Shown here in pieces: positions 1 through 8,844 of a stretch of DNA of 64,000 bases. The translations under genes and the position numbers were made by a program. The notes under the pieces were generated by a model. That model made no database searches and had not been told where the DNA came from. It saw only the letters and a list, made by a program, of their open reading frames with translations. This DNA is from Cohnella rhizoplanae (GTDB lineage Bacteria > Bacillota > Bacilli > Paenibacillales > Paenibacillaceae): positions 428,766-492,765 of the forward strand of contig NZ_CAOJCN010000001.1 of the NCBI RefSeq assembly GCF_948329515.1, in the 5' to 3' direction. Position 1 is the stretch's first letter; each line of letters opens with the position of its first letter.

Positions 1-1
1 G

Positions 2-2182
2 TCCGGCAAACCCGAGGAGACGCCGTTCGCGCCTCGTGACAAAGCGGATCTCGAGTCGCTCCGGAGTCTCTTCTGGAAAGGCGACTTCGCGGCTGGAGAG
101 GCGCGGGCGGCCGAGCTGCTCCAGTCGGAAAAGGGGAACTTCGGCACGAATATGCCGATGTGCGATCTGATTCTGGAATTCCCGGAAGCGTACGGCGGAG
201 CGCCGACGCGCGAGCTTGACCTCGAGACCGCGCTGTACGGCTTCGCGGGAGGCGGGGAGGCGGGCATGCGCCGCGAAGCGCTGGCGAGCCATGCGGACGG
301 CGTGATCGCCGCCCGATTGCGCAGCGGCCGGGCCGGCGGCACGTCGTTTACGCTCCGGCTCGAAGGACGGACCGAGCGCTTCGCGTCGGCTGCGGCGCCT
401 GAGACGGGCGTCTTGACGTTCGCGGGCCGCGCGACGGAGACGATGCACAGCGACGGCCAATGCGGGGTGCGGGCCGAGGGCAGGGTGAAGGTCGTCGCGC
501 GCGGCGGCCGGGTGGCGGCGCAGGGCTGCCGGCTCGTCGTCGAGGGGGCCGACGAGGCATGGATCTTCGTCGCCGCGAGCACGGATTACGGCCGGGAGGG
601 CGACGACGACTGGCGGTCCGAATGCGCCTTTGCGGTCGAGCGGGCCGCCGTGAAGGGCTACGACCGGGTGCGCGAGGACCATATCGCCGATTACCGGAAG
701 CTATTCGGCCGGGTGGAGGCGTCCTTCGGGGAATCGCCGGAAGCGGCAGGGCTGCCGACCGACGTACGGATGGCCCGGCTGCGGGAGGGGGCTGAGGATC
801 CGGGCCTGTTCGCTTTGTTTTTCCAATACGGGCGTTATCTGACGATCGCGGGTTCGCGCGAGGATTCGACGCTGCCCCTCCATCTGCAGGGCATCTGGAA
901 CGACGGCGAAGCCAACCGCATGGCGTGGAGCTGCGACTATCATCTCGATATCAACACGGAGATGAACTACTTCCCGACGGAGGCGACGAATCTGGCCGAG
1001 TGCCATCTGCCGCTTCTGCGGTACGTGGAGCAGCTGGCCGAAGCCGGACGCCGCACCGCGCGCGACTTCTACGGGGCGCCGGGCTGGGTGGCCCACGTGT
1101 TCTCGAATGCCTGGGGCTTCACCGCGCCGGGGTGGCATTACTCCTGGGGCCTTAACGTAACCGGCGGTCTGTGGCTGGCGGAGCAGCTGCGCGTCCACTA
1201 CGAATACGGGCTGGACGATGAATTCCTGCGGCGCAGCGCCTATCCGGTGCTGAGGGATGCGGCGCTGTTCTTCCTGGATTACATGACCGTCCATCCCGAT
1301 ACGGGATGGCTCGTGACCGGTCCTTCCAATTCGCCGGAGAACAGCTTCTATGCCGGGGACGACCGGGAGCGCAGCTACGCGCTGTCCATGGGCGCTACGC
1401 TCGACCAAGTGCTCGTGCGCGATCTGTTCTCGTTCTGCCTGGCCGCCGCGGAGCGGCTCGGCGCCGACGAGGAGCTTCAGCGGAAGCTGCGCGAGGCGAT
1501 CCTGCGGCTCCCGCCGCTGCAGATCGGCGCGGGCGGCCAACTGCAGGAATGGCTGGAGGACTATGGCGAAGCGCAGCCGGATCATAGGCACGTGTCCCAT
1601 CTGCACGCGCTGTTCCCGGGCGCGCAGGTGACCCGGTACGGCACGCCGGAACTGGCGCAAGCCGCGAGGCTTACGCTGTCGAACCGTATGGCGGCCGCCG
1701 AGCTCGAGGACGTGGAGTTCACGCTCGCGCTATTCGCCGGCGGCTTCGCGCGGCTGGGCGACGGAGAGCTGGCGCTGCGCCAGCTGTCGTACCTGGTCGG
1801 CAGGCTTTGCTTCGACAACCTGCTGACCTACTCCAAGGCCGGCATCGCCGGGGCGGAGAGCAACATATTCGTCGCGGACGGCAACTTCGGCGGAACCGCG
1901 GCCGTCGCGGAGATGCTCCTGCAGAGCCGCGCGGGCGAGATCCATCTGCTGCCCGCGCTCCCCGCGAGCTGGCATACCGGCAGGATCAGCGGGCTTCGGG
2001 CGCGAGGCAACGCCGAGGTGGATCTCGTCTGGCAGGACGGGGCGCTGACGCGGGCGACGATCCGGGCCTACGCCGAGATCCGGGCGACGCTGCGCTGCGG
2101 CGACCGCGAATGGCCGCTGCACGCGATGCCCGGCGACACCGTCGTGCTGGACGGGGCGCAGCTCGCTTCGCAGACGCGTTAA
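2..2182 (+). CDS. GH95 alpha-L-fucosidase, 5' end cut by window
   Basis: Glycoside hydrolase of family 95, whose members remove terminal alpha-1,2-linked L-fucose (some act on L-galactose) by inversion. The reading frame is open from base 2, so the start codon lies left of the window; 726 residues are visible and perhaps 50-100 are missing. The (alpha/alpha)6 barrel is recognised by LQGIWND, DINTEMNYFPTEATNL, the GLNVTGGLWL stretch, VTGPSNSPENSF and DHRHVSHLHALFPG, followed by NFGGTAAVAEMLLQ and the C-terminal beta sheet domain. No signal peptide can be judged. It is followed by a hairpin and then by the sensor-regulator gene. Family assignment is strong; the exact linkage is inferred from the family only. 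Confidence 0.88.
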   Translation, partial: SGKPEETPFAPRDKADLESLRSLFWKGDFAAGEARAAELLQSEKGNFGTNMPMCDLILEFPEAYGGAPTRELDLETALYGFAGGGEAGMRREALASHADGVIAARLRSGRAGGTSFTLRLEGRTERFASAAAPETGVLTFAGRATETMHSDGQCGVRAEGRVKVVARGGRVAAQGCRLVVEGADEAWIFVAASTDYGREGDDDWRSECAFAVERAAVKGYDRVREDHIADYRKLFGRVEASFGESPEAAGLPTDVRMARLREGAEDPGLFALFFQYGRYLTIAGSREDSTLPLHLQGIWNDGEANRMAWSCDYHLDINTEMNYFPTEATNLAECHLPLLRYVEQLAEAGRRTARDFYGAPGWVAHVFSNAWGFTAPGWHYSWGLNVTGGLWLAEQLRVHYEYGLDDEFLRRSAYPVLRDAALFFLDYMTVHPDTGWLVTGPSNSPENSFYAGDDRERSYALSMGATLDQVLVRDLFSFCLAAAERLGADEELQRKLREAILRLPPLQIGAGGQLQEWLEDYGEAQPDHRHVSHLHALFPGAQVTRYGTPELAQAARLTLSNRMAAAELEDVEFTLALFAGGFARLGDGELALRQLSYLVGRLCFDNLLTYSKAGIAGAESNIFVADGNFGGTAAVAEMLLQSRAGEIHLLPALPASWHTGRISGLRARGNAEVDLVWQDGALTRATIRAYAEIRATLRCGDREWPLHAMPGDTVVLDGAQLASQTR

Positions 2183-2206
2183 GGCGCATATCGAACGCAT
2201 TGCCAC

Positions 2207-2247
2207 GACAACTACGGGTCGGCTGACATGGGCGACCGGTAGTTGTC
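2207..2247. terminator. 15-bp inverted repeat after the GH95 gene
   Basis: Arms 2207-2221 and 2233-2247 pair over 15 bp with one mismatch around an 11-nt loop, followed by a short T-rich tract. It lies 25 bp after the GH95 stop codon, so a factor-independent terminator is the simplest reading. A TATAAT hexamer (2255-2260) follows directly, so the same dyad could also act as an operator for the regulator gene downstream. Confidence 0.6.
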
Positions 2248-2290
2248 TTTCGTGTATAATGATGCTACCGGAGAAGGGGGGGTCAGACGT

Positions 2291-4585
2291 TTGCCGAAAC
2301 ACTCTAGAATCTATCGGAACTTCCTGCTCTCCTACGTGGTCATTCTGATCCTGCCCAGCATCGCCGGGTACATGTCCTACCGCACCTCCATCGAGGTCAC
2401 CCAGTCGATCTCGATCGAGAACGGCGTCACGCAGCTTCAGAACGCGCAGCAGCTGCTCGAGCGCAGAATGGCCGAAGTCGAGGGATTTACGCGGCAGCTG
2501 GCGCTGAACCAGGATCTGTTCGTGCTTATGAACGAGAAAAAGAGCGACGGGGACGTCAACCTGTACAGCATCTGGAACGTGCTGAGGAGCGTCATGGTAT
2601 TCGGTCAGACCAACGACTTCCTGCGCAACTATTACATTTATTTGCGGAACTACAATGTCGTGCTGACGCCGGGTTCCGCCTATTTCCGCCCGGAGCATTA
2701 TTACGAGACGGCCCACTACCGCAACATGACGCTGGACGACTGGCGCAATGCCGTATTGAACCGTCCGCACAGCCGGGAGATCATGCCGCTCAGCCCGTTC
2801 GAAGCCGGGGACGGACAGACTTCGGTCATTTCGTATATGCAATCGCTTCCATTGGACAGCTTCAGCGAGGTTTCCCCGGCTACCGTCGTCGTCATTATCG
2901 ACGAAAAGACGATTCAGAGCCTGCTGACGGGGCTGAAGGACCGATACGGCGGCTGGACGTACATCAGCGACCGCGAGGGCAGGACGATCAGCCGGGACGG
3001 CATCGAGGAGAGCGAGATTGTCGATCTGAACGGGGAAGACGGCCTGCGCGCGGGTGAAGAGAGCCAATATTACGGCGACGATCTGGTCATTGCGATTCAG
3101 TCCGACAAGACCGGCTGGACGTATCGCGCGGGCATCCCCCGCGCGGTGCTCATGGAGAACGCGAACCATATCAAATTCATCTCGTGGACGGTGACCGCTG
3201 TCGCGCTCGTCGTCGGATTGCTGGCGGGCATCGTGCTATCTTACCGGAACAGCGCTCCGATCAACCGACTGCTGGGCGTTTTCCGCGATCAGTTCGCCAA
3301 GGATCAGCCCCCGCTGGGCAACGCCTACGATTTCTTGCACGGCAACGTCGCCAACATGCTGACGAACAACAAATGGCTGCAGAGCGAGCTCGACCGTCAG
3401 CTCCCGCTCGTGCAGGACGCCTATCTGAAGCGGCTGCTCGCCGGCGAATTCCAGACGCGCGACGAAGCGGAGGCTGCCGCGGCCCAGGCCGGCCTCCCGT
3501 TCAACTTCGCGTCCGGGGCCGTCGGCATTCTCCGCATCGACGGGTATGCGGGTCTGGATACGGTCGAGATTCTGAACGAACTGAACGCCGCCCGCCTGCT
3601 CGTCAAGCAGAACCTGCGCGAGCTCGCGCCGGCGCTGCAGATGACGGACCTCGGATCGGACCGGGTGGCGGCGCTGTTCGACTTCGGTCCCGACCTCTCC
3701 GAGGAGGAGCAGCGGAGCCGGATCGAGGAGCTGCTGTGCCCTTTCGCCGCCCGCCTGTTCGACGAATACAAAATTACGGTGACGGCCGCGCTCGGCGAGG
3801 GTTTCGGCACGGCGCTCGAAGTCAGCCGCTCCTGCGAGCAGGCGAGGGAGACGCTCGAATACGCGGATTATGCCGCGCGCAAGGACATCCTGTGGCATCG
3901 CGACATACAGACCGAGAGCGCGACCTACTACTATCCGCTCGAGACGGAGCTGCGGCTGATCGGCACGATCCGGGCGGGAGAGGGAGAAGAAGCGCGCCGG
4001 ATGGTGGCCGAGTTGCTCGCCCGCAACGCGGAGAGCCGCGAGCTCACGCCGGATATGAAGCGCCAGCTGATCGGCGAATTGAAGGGAACGCTGCTCAAAG
4101 TGCTCGACCAGAAGACGTTCCAGTCGGCGGAACCGTTCGAGACGGTGAAAAACCGGACGCTGTCGATCCAGGAGACGGATTCGCTCGAAGCGGTAAGGGA
4201 AGAGATCGCGCATATTATTGATACCCTGTGCGGCGTCGTCGCCGCCAAGAAAAACGATATGCACCATAAGACGGTGGAACAGATCAAGCAATATATCGCG
4301 GACCGGTACGCGGACGCCGAACTGACGCTTTACAAGGTCGCAGAGCAGGTAGAGCGGCCAGAGAAGTACATCTCCCAGCTGTTCAAGGACGTCACCGGCG
4401 TCAACCTGTCCGATTATCTGGAGAAAATCCGGATCGACCGGGCGGCCGAGCTGCTCCGCGACAGGGGATCCACGATCGACGAGATCGCGCTTAAGGTCGG
4501 CTACAACAGCTCGCACTCGTTCAGGCGGGCGTTCAAGCGGGTGTCCGGGGTCTCGCCGAGCGCGTACAGGCAGTCTTTCGATTAA
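2291..4585 (+). CDS. membrane-bound AraC-family sensor-regulator
   Basis: One-component transcription regulator of the type that neighbours LplABC-like sugar importers in Paenibacillus. Residues about 8-28 form a first membrane segment, about 30-290 an extracellular Cache-like sensor, and about 295-317 a second membrane segment. A cytoplasmic linker follows, and the last 100 residues are the double helix-turn-helix AraC domain (LYKVAEQVERPEKYISQLFK, then IDEIALKVGYNSSHSFRRAF). I chose TTG 2291 because a strong GGAGAAGGGGG stands 8 bp upstream; an in-frame TTG at 2243 would add 16 residues, including ones encoded by the TATAAT box. It probably senses an extracellular sugar and activates the transport and hydrolase genes downstream; that role is inferred from context. 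Confidence 0.85.
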   Translation: MPKHSRIYRNFLLSYVVILILPSIAGYMSYRTSIEVTQSISIENGVTQLQNAQQLLERRMAEVEGFTRQLALNQDLFVLMNEKKSDGDVNLYSIWNVLRSVMVFGQTNDFLRNYYIYLRNYNVVLTPGSAYFRPEHYYETAHYRNMTLDDWRNAVLNRPHSREIMPLSPFEAGDGQTSVISYMQSLPLDSFSEVSPATVVVIIDEKTIQSLLTGLKDRYGGWTYISDREGRTISRDGIEESEIVDLNGEDGLRAGEESQYYGDDLVIAIQSDKTGWTYRAGIPRAVLMENANHIKFISWTVTAVALVVGLLAGIVLSYRNSAPINRLLGVFRDQFAKDQPPLGNAYDFLHGNVANMLTNNKWLQSELDRQLPLVQDAYLKRLLAGEFQTRDEAEAAAAQAGLPFNFASGAVGILRIDGYAGLDTVEILNELNAARLLVKQNLRELAPALQMTDLGSDRVAALFDFGPDLSEEEQRSRIEELLCPFAARLFDEYKITVTAALGEGFGTALEVSRSCEQARETLEYADYAARKDILWHRDIQTESATYYYPLETELRLIGTIRAGEGEEARRMVAELLARNAESRELTPDMKRQLIGELKGTLLKVLDQKTFQSAEPFETVKNRTLSIQETDSLEAVREEIAHIIDTLCGVVAAKKNDMHHKTVEQIKQYIADRYADAELTLYKVAEQVERPEKYISQLFKDVTGVNLSDYLEKIRIDRAAELLRDRGSTIDEIALKVGYNSSHSFRRAFKRVSGVSPSAYRQSFD

Positions 4586-4611
4586 AACTTACGATTCGCG
4601 TTCGTCCAATC

Positions 4612-4644
4612 GGCCGTCAGGGGTACGTTCCCGGCGGTTTTTTT
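4612..4644 (+). terminator. terminator after the AraC sensor gene
   Basis: An imperfect GC stem (CCG..GGGG with CCC..CGG around TACGTT) is followed by seven T (4638-4644). It lies about 30 bp after the regulator stop codon. Confidence 0.6.
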
Positions 4645-4999
4645 GTGCTGCGCGAGTTTAGTGCGCCGCTATGGCGCGGAGCCGGACCGTAGTGCCTCTA
4701 TGTCATGCCGCCATCGCCACTTGCTTCTTATCGGGCAGTCTCCCTCTCTCTCAAGCGAGCCAAGCCCGCTCCGGCGGGCATGCCGGCGACCGTACCATTG
4801 CCCGAAGGCCCGTACCCGCGTCCTATCAAGGAAATTAGGCCGTTCTACGGCGAATCGGCTCCCCAAAATCGGGTTTTTTGTACGTCGAAATACCGATTTG
4901 TACCTACCGCGAGGCGAATTGGATACGCTATCATCGGACCTGTAGAAAGCGCTGCCAAGCAAACGGGCGCTATGGATAGACAGGAGGGGATCGTCCAAC
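4645..4999 (+). other. 355-bp gap upstream of importer genes
   Basis: No gene is supported here. The right half must hold the promoter of the importer operon. It has two TTTGTAC words 21 bp apart (4876-4882, 4897-4903) and a TATCAT hexamer at 4929-4934, but no well-spaced -35/-10 pair stands out. A candidate catabolite-repression site follows at 4944. The Shine-Dalgarno AGGAGGGG of the first permease closes the gap. Confidence 0.5.
4944..4957. promoter_or_regulatory. candidate cre (CcpA) site
   Basis: AGAAAGCGCTGCCA matches 11 of 14 positions of the ideal cre palindrome TGAAAGCGCTTTCA. It lies between the presumed promoter and the first permease gene, a usual place for CcpA repression of sugar importers. 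A single imperfect match; chance is possible. Confidence 0.35.
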
Positions 5000-5983
5000 A
5001 TGAATGGAGAAGTCGTATGGGACGGCAGCAAGCAGCCGCAGCCGCAGCCGGTCCGCAAGCCGAAAAAGAGGGGCATGGCGCTCGAGGCCAGGAAGAGCTT
5101 TAAGAAGCATTGGCAGCTGTACCTGGTCGTCCTGCCGCCGCTGTTATTTTTCATTATTTTTAAGTACTACCCGATGGCGAATGCCGTGCTGGCTTTCAAA
5201 GATTACAACGTCATCAAAGGCATATGGGGCAGCCCCTGGGTCGGATTACGCAACTTTAAGCTTTTCTTCGATAATCCGATCTTCTGGGATCTGATCCGCA
5301 ACACGATCTACCTGAGCGGCTACCTGCTGCTCGCGGGCTTTCCGATTCCGATCCTGCTGGCGCTGATGCTCAACGAGATTCGCAGCGGCCGGTTCAAGCG
5401 CATCGTGCAGCTCGTGACGTTCGCGCCATACTTCATCTCCACGGTCGTCATGGTGTCGATCATCATGCTGTTCCTGGCTCCGAGGCTCGGATTCGCCAAT
5501 GTCGCGCTCAACCATCTGGGCTTCGATTCGATCAACTTCCTCGGAGAGCCCGGCATGTTCCGCTCGATCTACGTATGGTCCGACATCTGGCAGACGGCCG
5601 GTTATTCGGCGGTCATCTACCTGGCGGCGCTGGCGGGCATCGATCCCACGCTGTACGAGGCGGCCAAGGTAGACGGCGCATCGAGATTTCAGAAGATCGT
5701 GCACGTCGATCTGCCGGGCATCCTGCCCACGATCGTCGTCATTCTGATCCTGAACGTCGGCAACGTGATGGCGATCGGCTTCGAGAAGGTGTATCTGCTG
5801 CAGAATCCGCTGAACCAGTCAACCTCGGAGATCATTGCCACCTACGTTTACAGCATCGGTCTGCTGAACGCCAACTACAGCTTCGCTACGGCGGTCGGTT
5901 TGTTCAACTCGGTGATTAATCTGGTGCTCCTGCTCCTGGTCAACGGCCTTGCCAAGCGACTGACGAGCAACAGCATCTGGTAG
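5000..5983 (+). CDS. sugar ABC importer permease, LplB type
   Basis: Inner-membrane permease of a CUT1-type sugar importer. Its 327 residues begin with a basic cytoplasmic tail, then hydrophobic segments including YLVVLPPLLFFIIFKYYP, and the EAA loop near residues 219-240 (YEAAKVDGASRF...LPGI) that contacts the ATPase. The ATG at 5000 has AGGAGGGG 9 bp upstream. It is followed 9 bp later by the partner permease. No ATPase gene is present, as is usual for LplB/LplC systems, which share a MsmX-type ATPase encoded elsewhere. The substrate is not readable from sequence; the flanking fucosidases and galactosidases suggest an oligosaccharide from the same glycan. Confidence 0.9.
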   Translation: MNGEVVWDGSKQPQPQPVRKPKKRGMALEARKSFKKHWQLYLVVLPPLLFFIIFKYYPMANAVLAFKDYNVIKGIWGSPWVGLRNFKLFFDNPIFWDLIRNTIYLSGYLLLAGFPIPILLALMLNEIRSGRFKRIVQLVTFAPYFISTVVMVSIIMLFLAPRLGFANVALNHLGFDSINFLGEPGMFRSIYVWSDIWQTAGYSAVIYLAALAGIDPTLYEAAKVDGASRFQKIVHVDLPGILPTIVVILILNVGNVMAIGFEKVYLLQNPLNQSTSEIIATYVYSIGLLNANYSFATAVGLFNSVINLVLLLLVNGLAKRLTSNSIW

Positions 5984-5992
5984 AAAGGAGAC

Positions 5993-6907
5993 ATGATCAT
6001 GCAAGCGCAAGCAGCACCTAAGCGGACGTCGATCCGGGAGTCAGCCGGCGACAGGCTGTTCATGGCCGTCGTCTACACGATACTCACGATTGTTCTGATC
6101 GCCGTCCTATATCCGCTTATTTACATTGTGAGCAGTTCAATCAGCAGTCCTGCGGCCGTCACCTCCGGCCGGGTGTTTCTGTGGCCCGTGGATATCTCCT
6201 TCAAAGGCTTCGAGACGCTGTTCAATACGCCCGCGATTTTGACCGGCTACGGCAACTCGATCTTCTATACGGCGTTCGGGACGCTGATCAGCGTCGCGCT
6301 GACGGTGATGATCGCCTATCCGCTGTCGCGCAAAACGTTTTTCGGACGCAATGCGATCATGATGATCGTCACCTTCACGATGATCTTCAGCGGCGGTCTC
6401 ATTCCGACCTACATGGTCGTCAAGTCGCTGCATCTGATCGATACCCGGTGGGCGCTGCTCATTCCGAACGCGATCTGGGTCTGGCAGGTTATCATCGCAA
6501 GGACCTTTTTCCAGGCTTCGATACCCGAAGAACTGGCCGAGGCCGCCGAGATCGACGGCTGCAGCGACCTGCGCTTCATGCGCAGCGTCGTCATCCCGCT
6601 CTCCAAGCCGATCCTGGCCGTGCTCGTGCTCATGTATGCCGTCGGACAGTGGAATGCTTACTTCGACGCGCTGATCTATTTGAAGTCCGCCAACCTATTC
6701 CCGCTGCAGCTCGTGCTGCGGAGCATCATCATTCAGAACAACAGCTCCGGCATGATGGATGCCATGAAGATGGTCGAGCGTCAGCAGCTGTCAGAGCTGC
6801 TCAAGTACGCCTTGATCGTCGTCGCCACGCTGCCCGTGCTCATCATCTATCCGTTCGTGCAGCGCTACTTCGTACAAGGCATGCTGGTCGGGTCGGTGAA
6901 GGGATAA
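5993..6907 (+). CDS. sugar ABC importer permease, LplC type
   Basis: Second membrane subunit of the importer, 304 residues, MalG/LplC-like with about six membrane segments. The EAA loop lies near residues 181-203 (LAEAAEIDGCSDLRFMRSVVIPL region). The C-terminal YFVQGMLVGSVKG is characteristic of this subgroup. Start ATG 5993 has GAAAGGAG directly upstream and lies 9 bp after the first permease, so the two are surely co-transcribed and probably translated together. It pairs with the permease before it and the lipoprotein encoded after it. Confidence 0.9.
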   Translation: MIMQAQAAPKRTSIRESAGDRLFMAVVYTILTIVLIAVLYPLIYIVSSSISSPAAVTSGRVFLWPVDISFKGFETLFNTPAILTGYGNSIFYTAFGTLISVALTVMIAYPLSRKTFFGRNAIMMIVTFTMIFSGGLIPTYMVVKSLHLIDTRWALLIPNAIWVWQVIIARTFFQASIPEELAEAAEIDGCSDLRFMRSVVIPLSKPILAVLVLMYAVGQWNAYFDALIYLKSANLFPLQLVLRSIIIQNNSSGMMDAMKMVERQQLSELLKYALIVVATLPVLIIYPFVQRYFVQGMLVGSVKG

Positions 6908-7002
6908 GCGCGCCGCCCGGCGAAATGGGAGAGGGGGAATGCGTATGTAGCACGCTGCCGCAATGCTTAAATGAAACTATCCAAGAAAAGGGAGCGACCC
7001 AC

Positions 7003-8679
7003 TTGAAAAAGAGAATCGTAAGCCTGCTCGCGATCGTCATCGCCATTAGCATGGCGCTGGCCGCCTGCGCCAAAAACGACAATTCTTCCGCATCCTCCGG
7101 CGGAGCCTCCTCCTCGTCCGCCTCGGCAGGCGCGTCGGCTTCCTCCGCCGCGACGGTGCCGATCAAGGTTTTTTCGATCCAAGAGTCTAACATCGACCTG
7201 AAGACGAACAAGTTCTCCAAGTTCATCGAAGAGAAATTCAACATCAAATTCGACTGGCAGCTCAATCCGTCCGACGGCGCGAAGGAAAAACGCCAAATCT
7301 CGCTCGCGAGCGGCGACTATCCGGACGCCTATATCCTGCCTTCCTATATCGATCATTTCTCGCAAGCGGATCTGCTGAAGTACGGCAAGCAAGGCGTCGT
7401 TATTCCGCTTAACGATCTGATCGACCAATACGGTCCGAACATTAAGGCGGCGATGGAAGCCCATCCCGACCTGAAGCAGTACATCACGGCGCCGGACGGC
7501 AATATCTACGGCCTCGTGTCCTACACGCAGTGCTTCCACTGCTCGTATCCGAACAAGATGTGGGTCAACACCAAGTGGATGAAGCAGCTCGGCATCGAGC
7601 CGCCGAAGACGACCGAAGAATTCAAGAAAATGCTCGAAGCGTTCAAGACGCAGGACCCGAACGGCAACGGCAAGCAGGACGAAGTGCCGCTGAGCGGTTC
7701 GATCGAGGACTTCGGCGTACGCGTCGTGCCTTACCTGATGAACGGCTTCGTCTATGACGACGACCGTAACTACCTGAACCTGAAGGACGGCAAGGTCGTG
7801 TCCGCCGCCCTCACGCCGGAGTGGAAGGAAGGCCTCGCCTACATCAAGTCGCTGTACGACGAGAAGCTCATCGATCCGGGCGCCTTCACGCAGAACGCCG
7901 AAGCGTTCAAGAAAATCGGCGAGAACGGCGACGCGCAAATTCTGGGCGCCGGCGCAGGCATGCACCCCGCCATCTTCATCAACATCGACAAGGGCAACCG
8001 TTTCTCCGCAGACTATGACGCGCTGCCGCCGCTGACCGGTCCTCACGGCTCGTTCGCCACGCATGACGGCGGCGGCGTCGATCCGGGCGCCAAGTTCGTC
8101 ATCACGAACAAGGCAAGCAAGGAAGCGCAGGTCGCGCTCATCAAGATGGTCGACTATATGTTCACGCCGGAAGGCCAGACGAACGGCGCATCCGGCATGG
8201 AAGGCATCGACTGGGAAAAGCCGGGTCCGGACGACGTAGCGCTGGACGAGAGCGTCAAGGCCGCTTTCAAGCCGATCCCCGCCACCGAAGGCGAAGCACC
8301 GCGCAACGCGGGCTGGAGCGGCGTGGCTCACTTCTATCAGCCGAAGGAATACCGCGACAGCTTCGTCTCCGCGACGGACATCTATGATTCCGCAGGCTAC
8401 GAGCGCAGACTGTACAATGCTACGCTGGAATACCAAGGCCACGAACCGAAGGAATTGTTCCCGCTCTGGTCGCTGTGGATCGATCCGTCGCTGACCGACG
8501 AAGCAAGCATCCTGCAGACGAACCTCAAAAACTACATCGAGCGCAGCGAGCTTCAGTTCATCACGGGCAACCTCGATCTGAACAAGGACTGGGACAGCTA
8601 CGTGAAGGGTCTGAAGGATCTGAAGCTGGACCGTTACCTGGAAATCCTGCAGCAAGCGTACGACAAAGCCGCGAAGTAA
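7003..8679 (+). CDS. extracellular solute-binding lipoprotein of the sugar importer
   Basis: Substrate-binding protein of the LplA/LipO type, 558 residues. A lipoprotein signal peptide (LLAIVIAISMALAAC) ends in the lipobox LAAC, with the lipidated Cys near residue 22, followed by a Ser/Ala-rich linker. The mature part has the family features SGDYPDAYILPSY, PDGNIYGLV and NTKWMKQLGI. The reading frame runs far upstream, but TTG 7003 is chosen because it places the signal peptide at the start and has GGGAG 9 bp before it. The gene lies 95 bp after the second permease; a stem-loop follows it. It captures the sugar outside the membrane and hands it to the two permeases. Confidence 0.9.
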   Translation: MKKRIVSLLAIVIAISMALAACAKNDNSSASSGGASSSSASAGASASSAATVPIKVFSIQESNIDLKTNKFSKFIEEKFNIKFDWQLNPSDGAKEKRQISLASGDYPDAYILPSYIDHFSQADLLKYGKQGVVIPLNDLIDQYGPNIKAAMEAHPDLKQYITAPDGNIYGLVSYTQCFHCSYPNKMWVNTKWMKQLGIEPPKTTEEFKKMLEAFKTQDPNGNGKQDEVPLSGSIEDFGVRVVPYLMNGFVYDDDRNYLNLKDGKVVSAALTPEWKEGLAYIKSLYDEKLIDPGAFTQNAEAFKKIGENGDAQILGAGAGMHPAIFINIDKGNRFSADYDALPPLTGPHGSFATHDGGGVDPGAKFVITNKASKEAQVALIKMVDYMFTPEGQTNGASGMEGIDWEKPGPDDVALDESVKAAFKPIPATEGEAPRNAGWSGVAHFYQPKEYRDSFVSATDIYDSAGYERRLYNATLEYQGHEPKELFPLWSLWIDPSLTDEASILQTNLKNYIERSELQFITGNLDLNKDWDSYVKGLKDLKLDRYLEILQQAYDKAAK

Positions 8680-8709
8680 GCTTCCGGTTAACCGACAAAT
8701 GAAGGGCGC

Positions 8710-8745
8710 CACAGGCCTTCTGGCCGTCAAGCCGGAAGGCCTGTG
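8710..8745. terminator. stem-loop after the binding-protein gene
   Basis: Arms 8710-8723 and 8732-8745 pair over 14 bp (CACAGGCCTTC core, one G-T) around an 8-nt loop, 30 bp after the stop codon. No T tract follows, so it may protect the mRNA 3' end or partly reduce read-through rather than end transcription fully. Confidence 0.55.
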
Positions 8746-8844
8746 CCGTCATGCCCGAAAACGGTCTTCGAGGGAGGAAACTGCGGTCTCGCGCACGAAA
8801 TCGAACATCGCGAAATCCATCATCCGAAAGATAGGGGATACGGC

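Noticed and set aside
1730..3169. Long open frame on the - strand across GH95 and the sensor gene
   Set aside because: High-GC shadow: it crosses two well-recognised genes, has no ribosome site and encodes Arg/Pro/Gln-rich protein without family features. The same applies to - strand frames at 27231-29138, 31241-33049, 36333-38363 and 52319-54316.
4643..4945. 100-residue frame upstream of the permeases
   Set aside because: No ribosome site, starts right after a terminator, composition is low-complexity and it covers the expected promoter.
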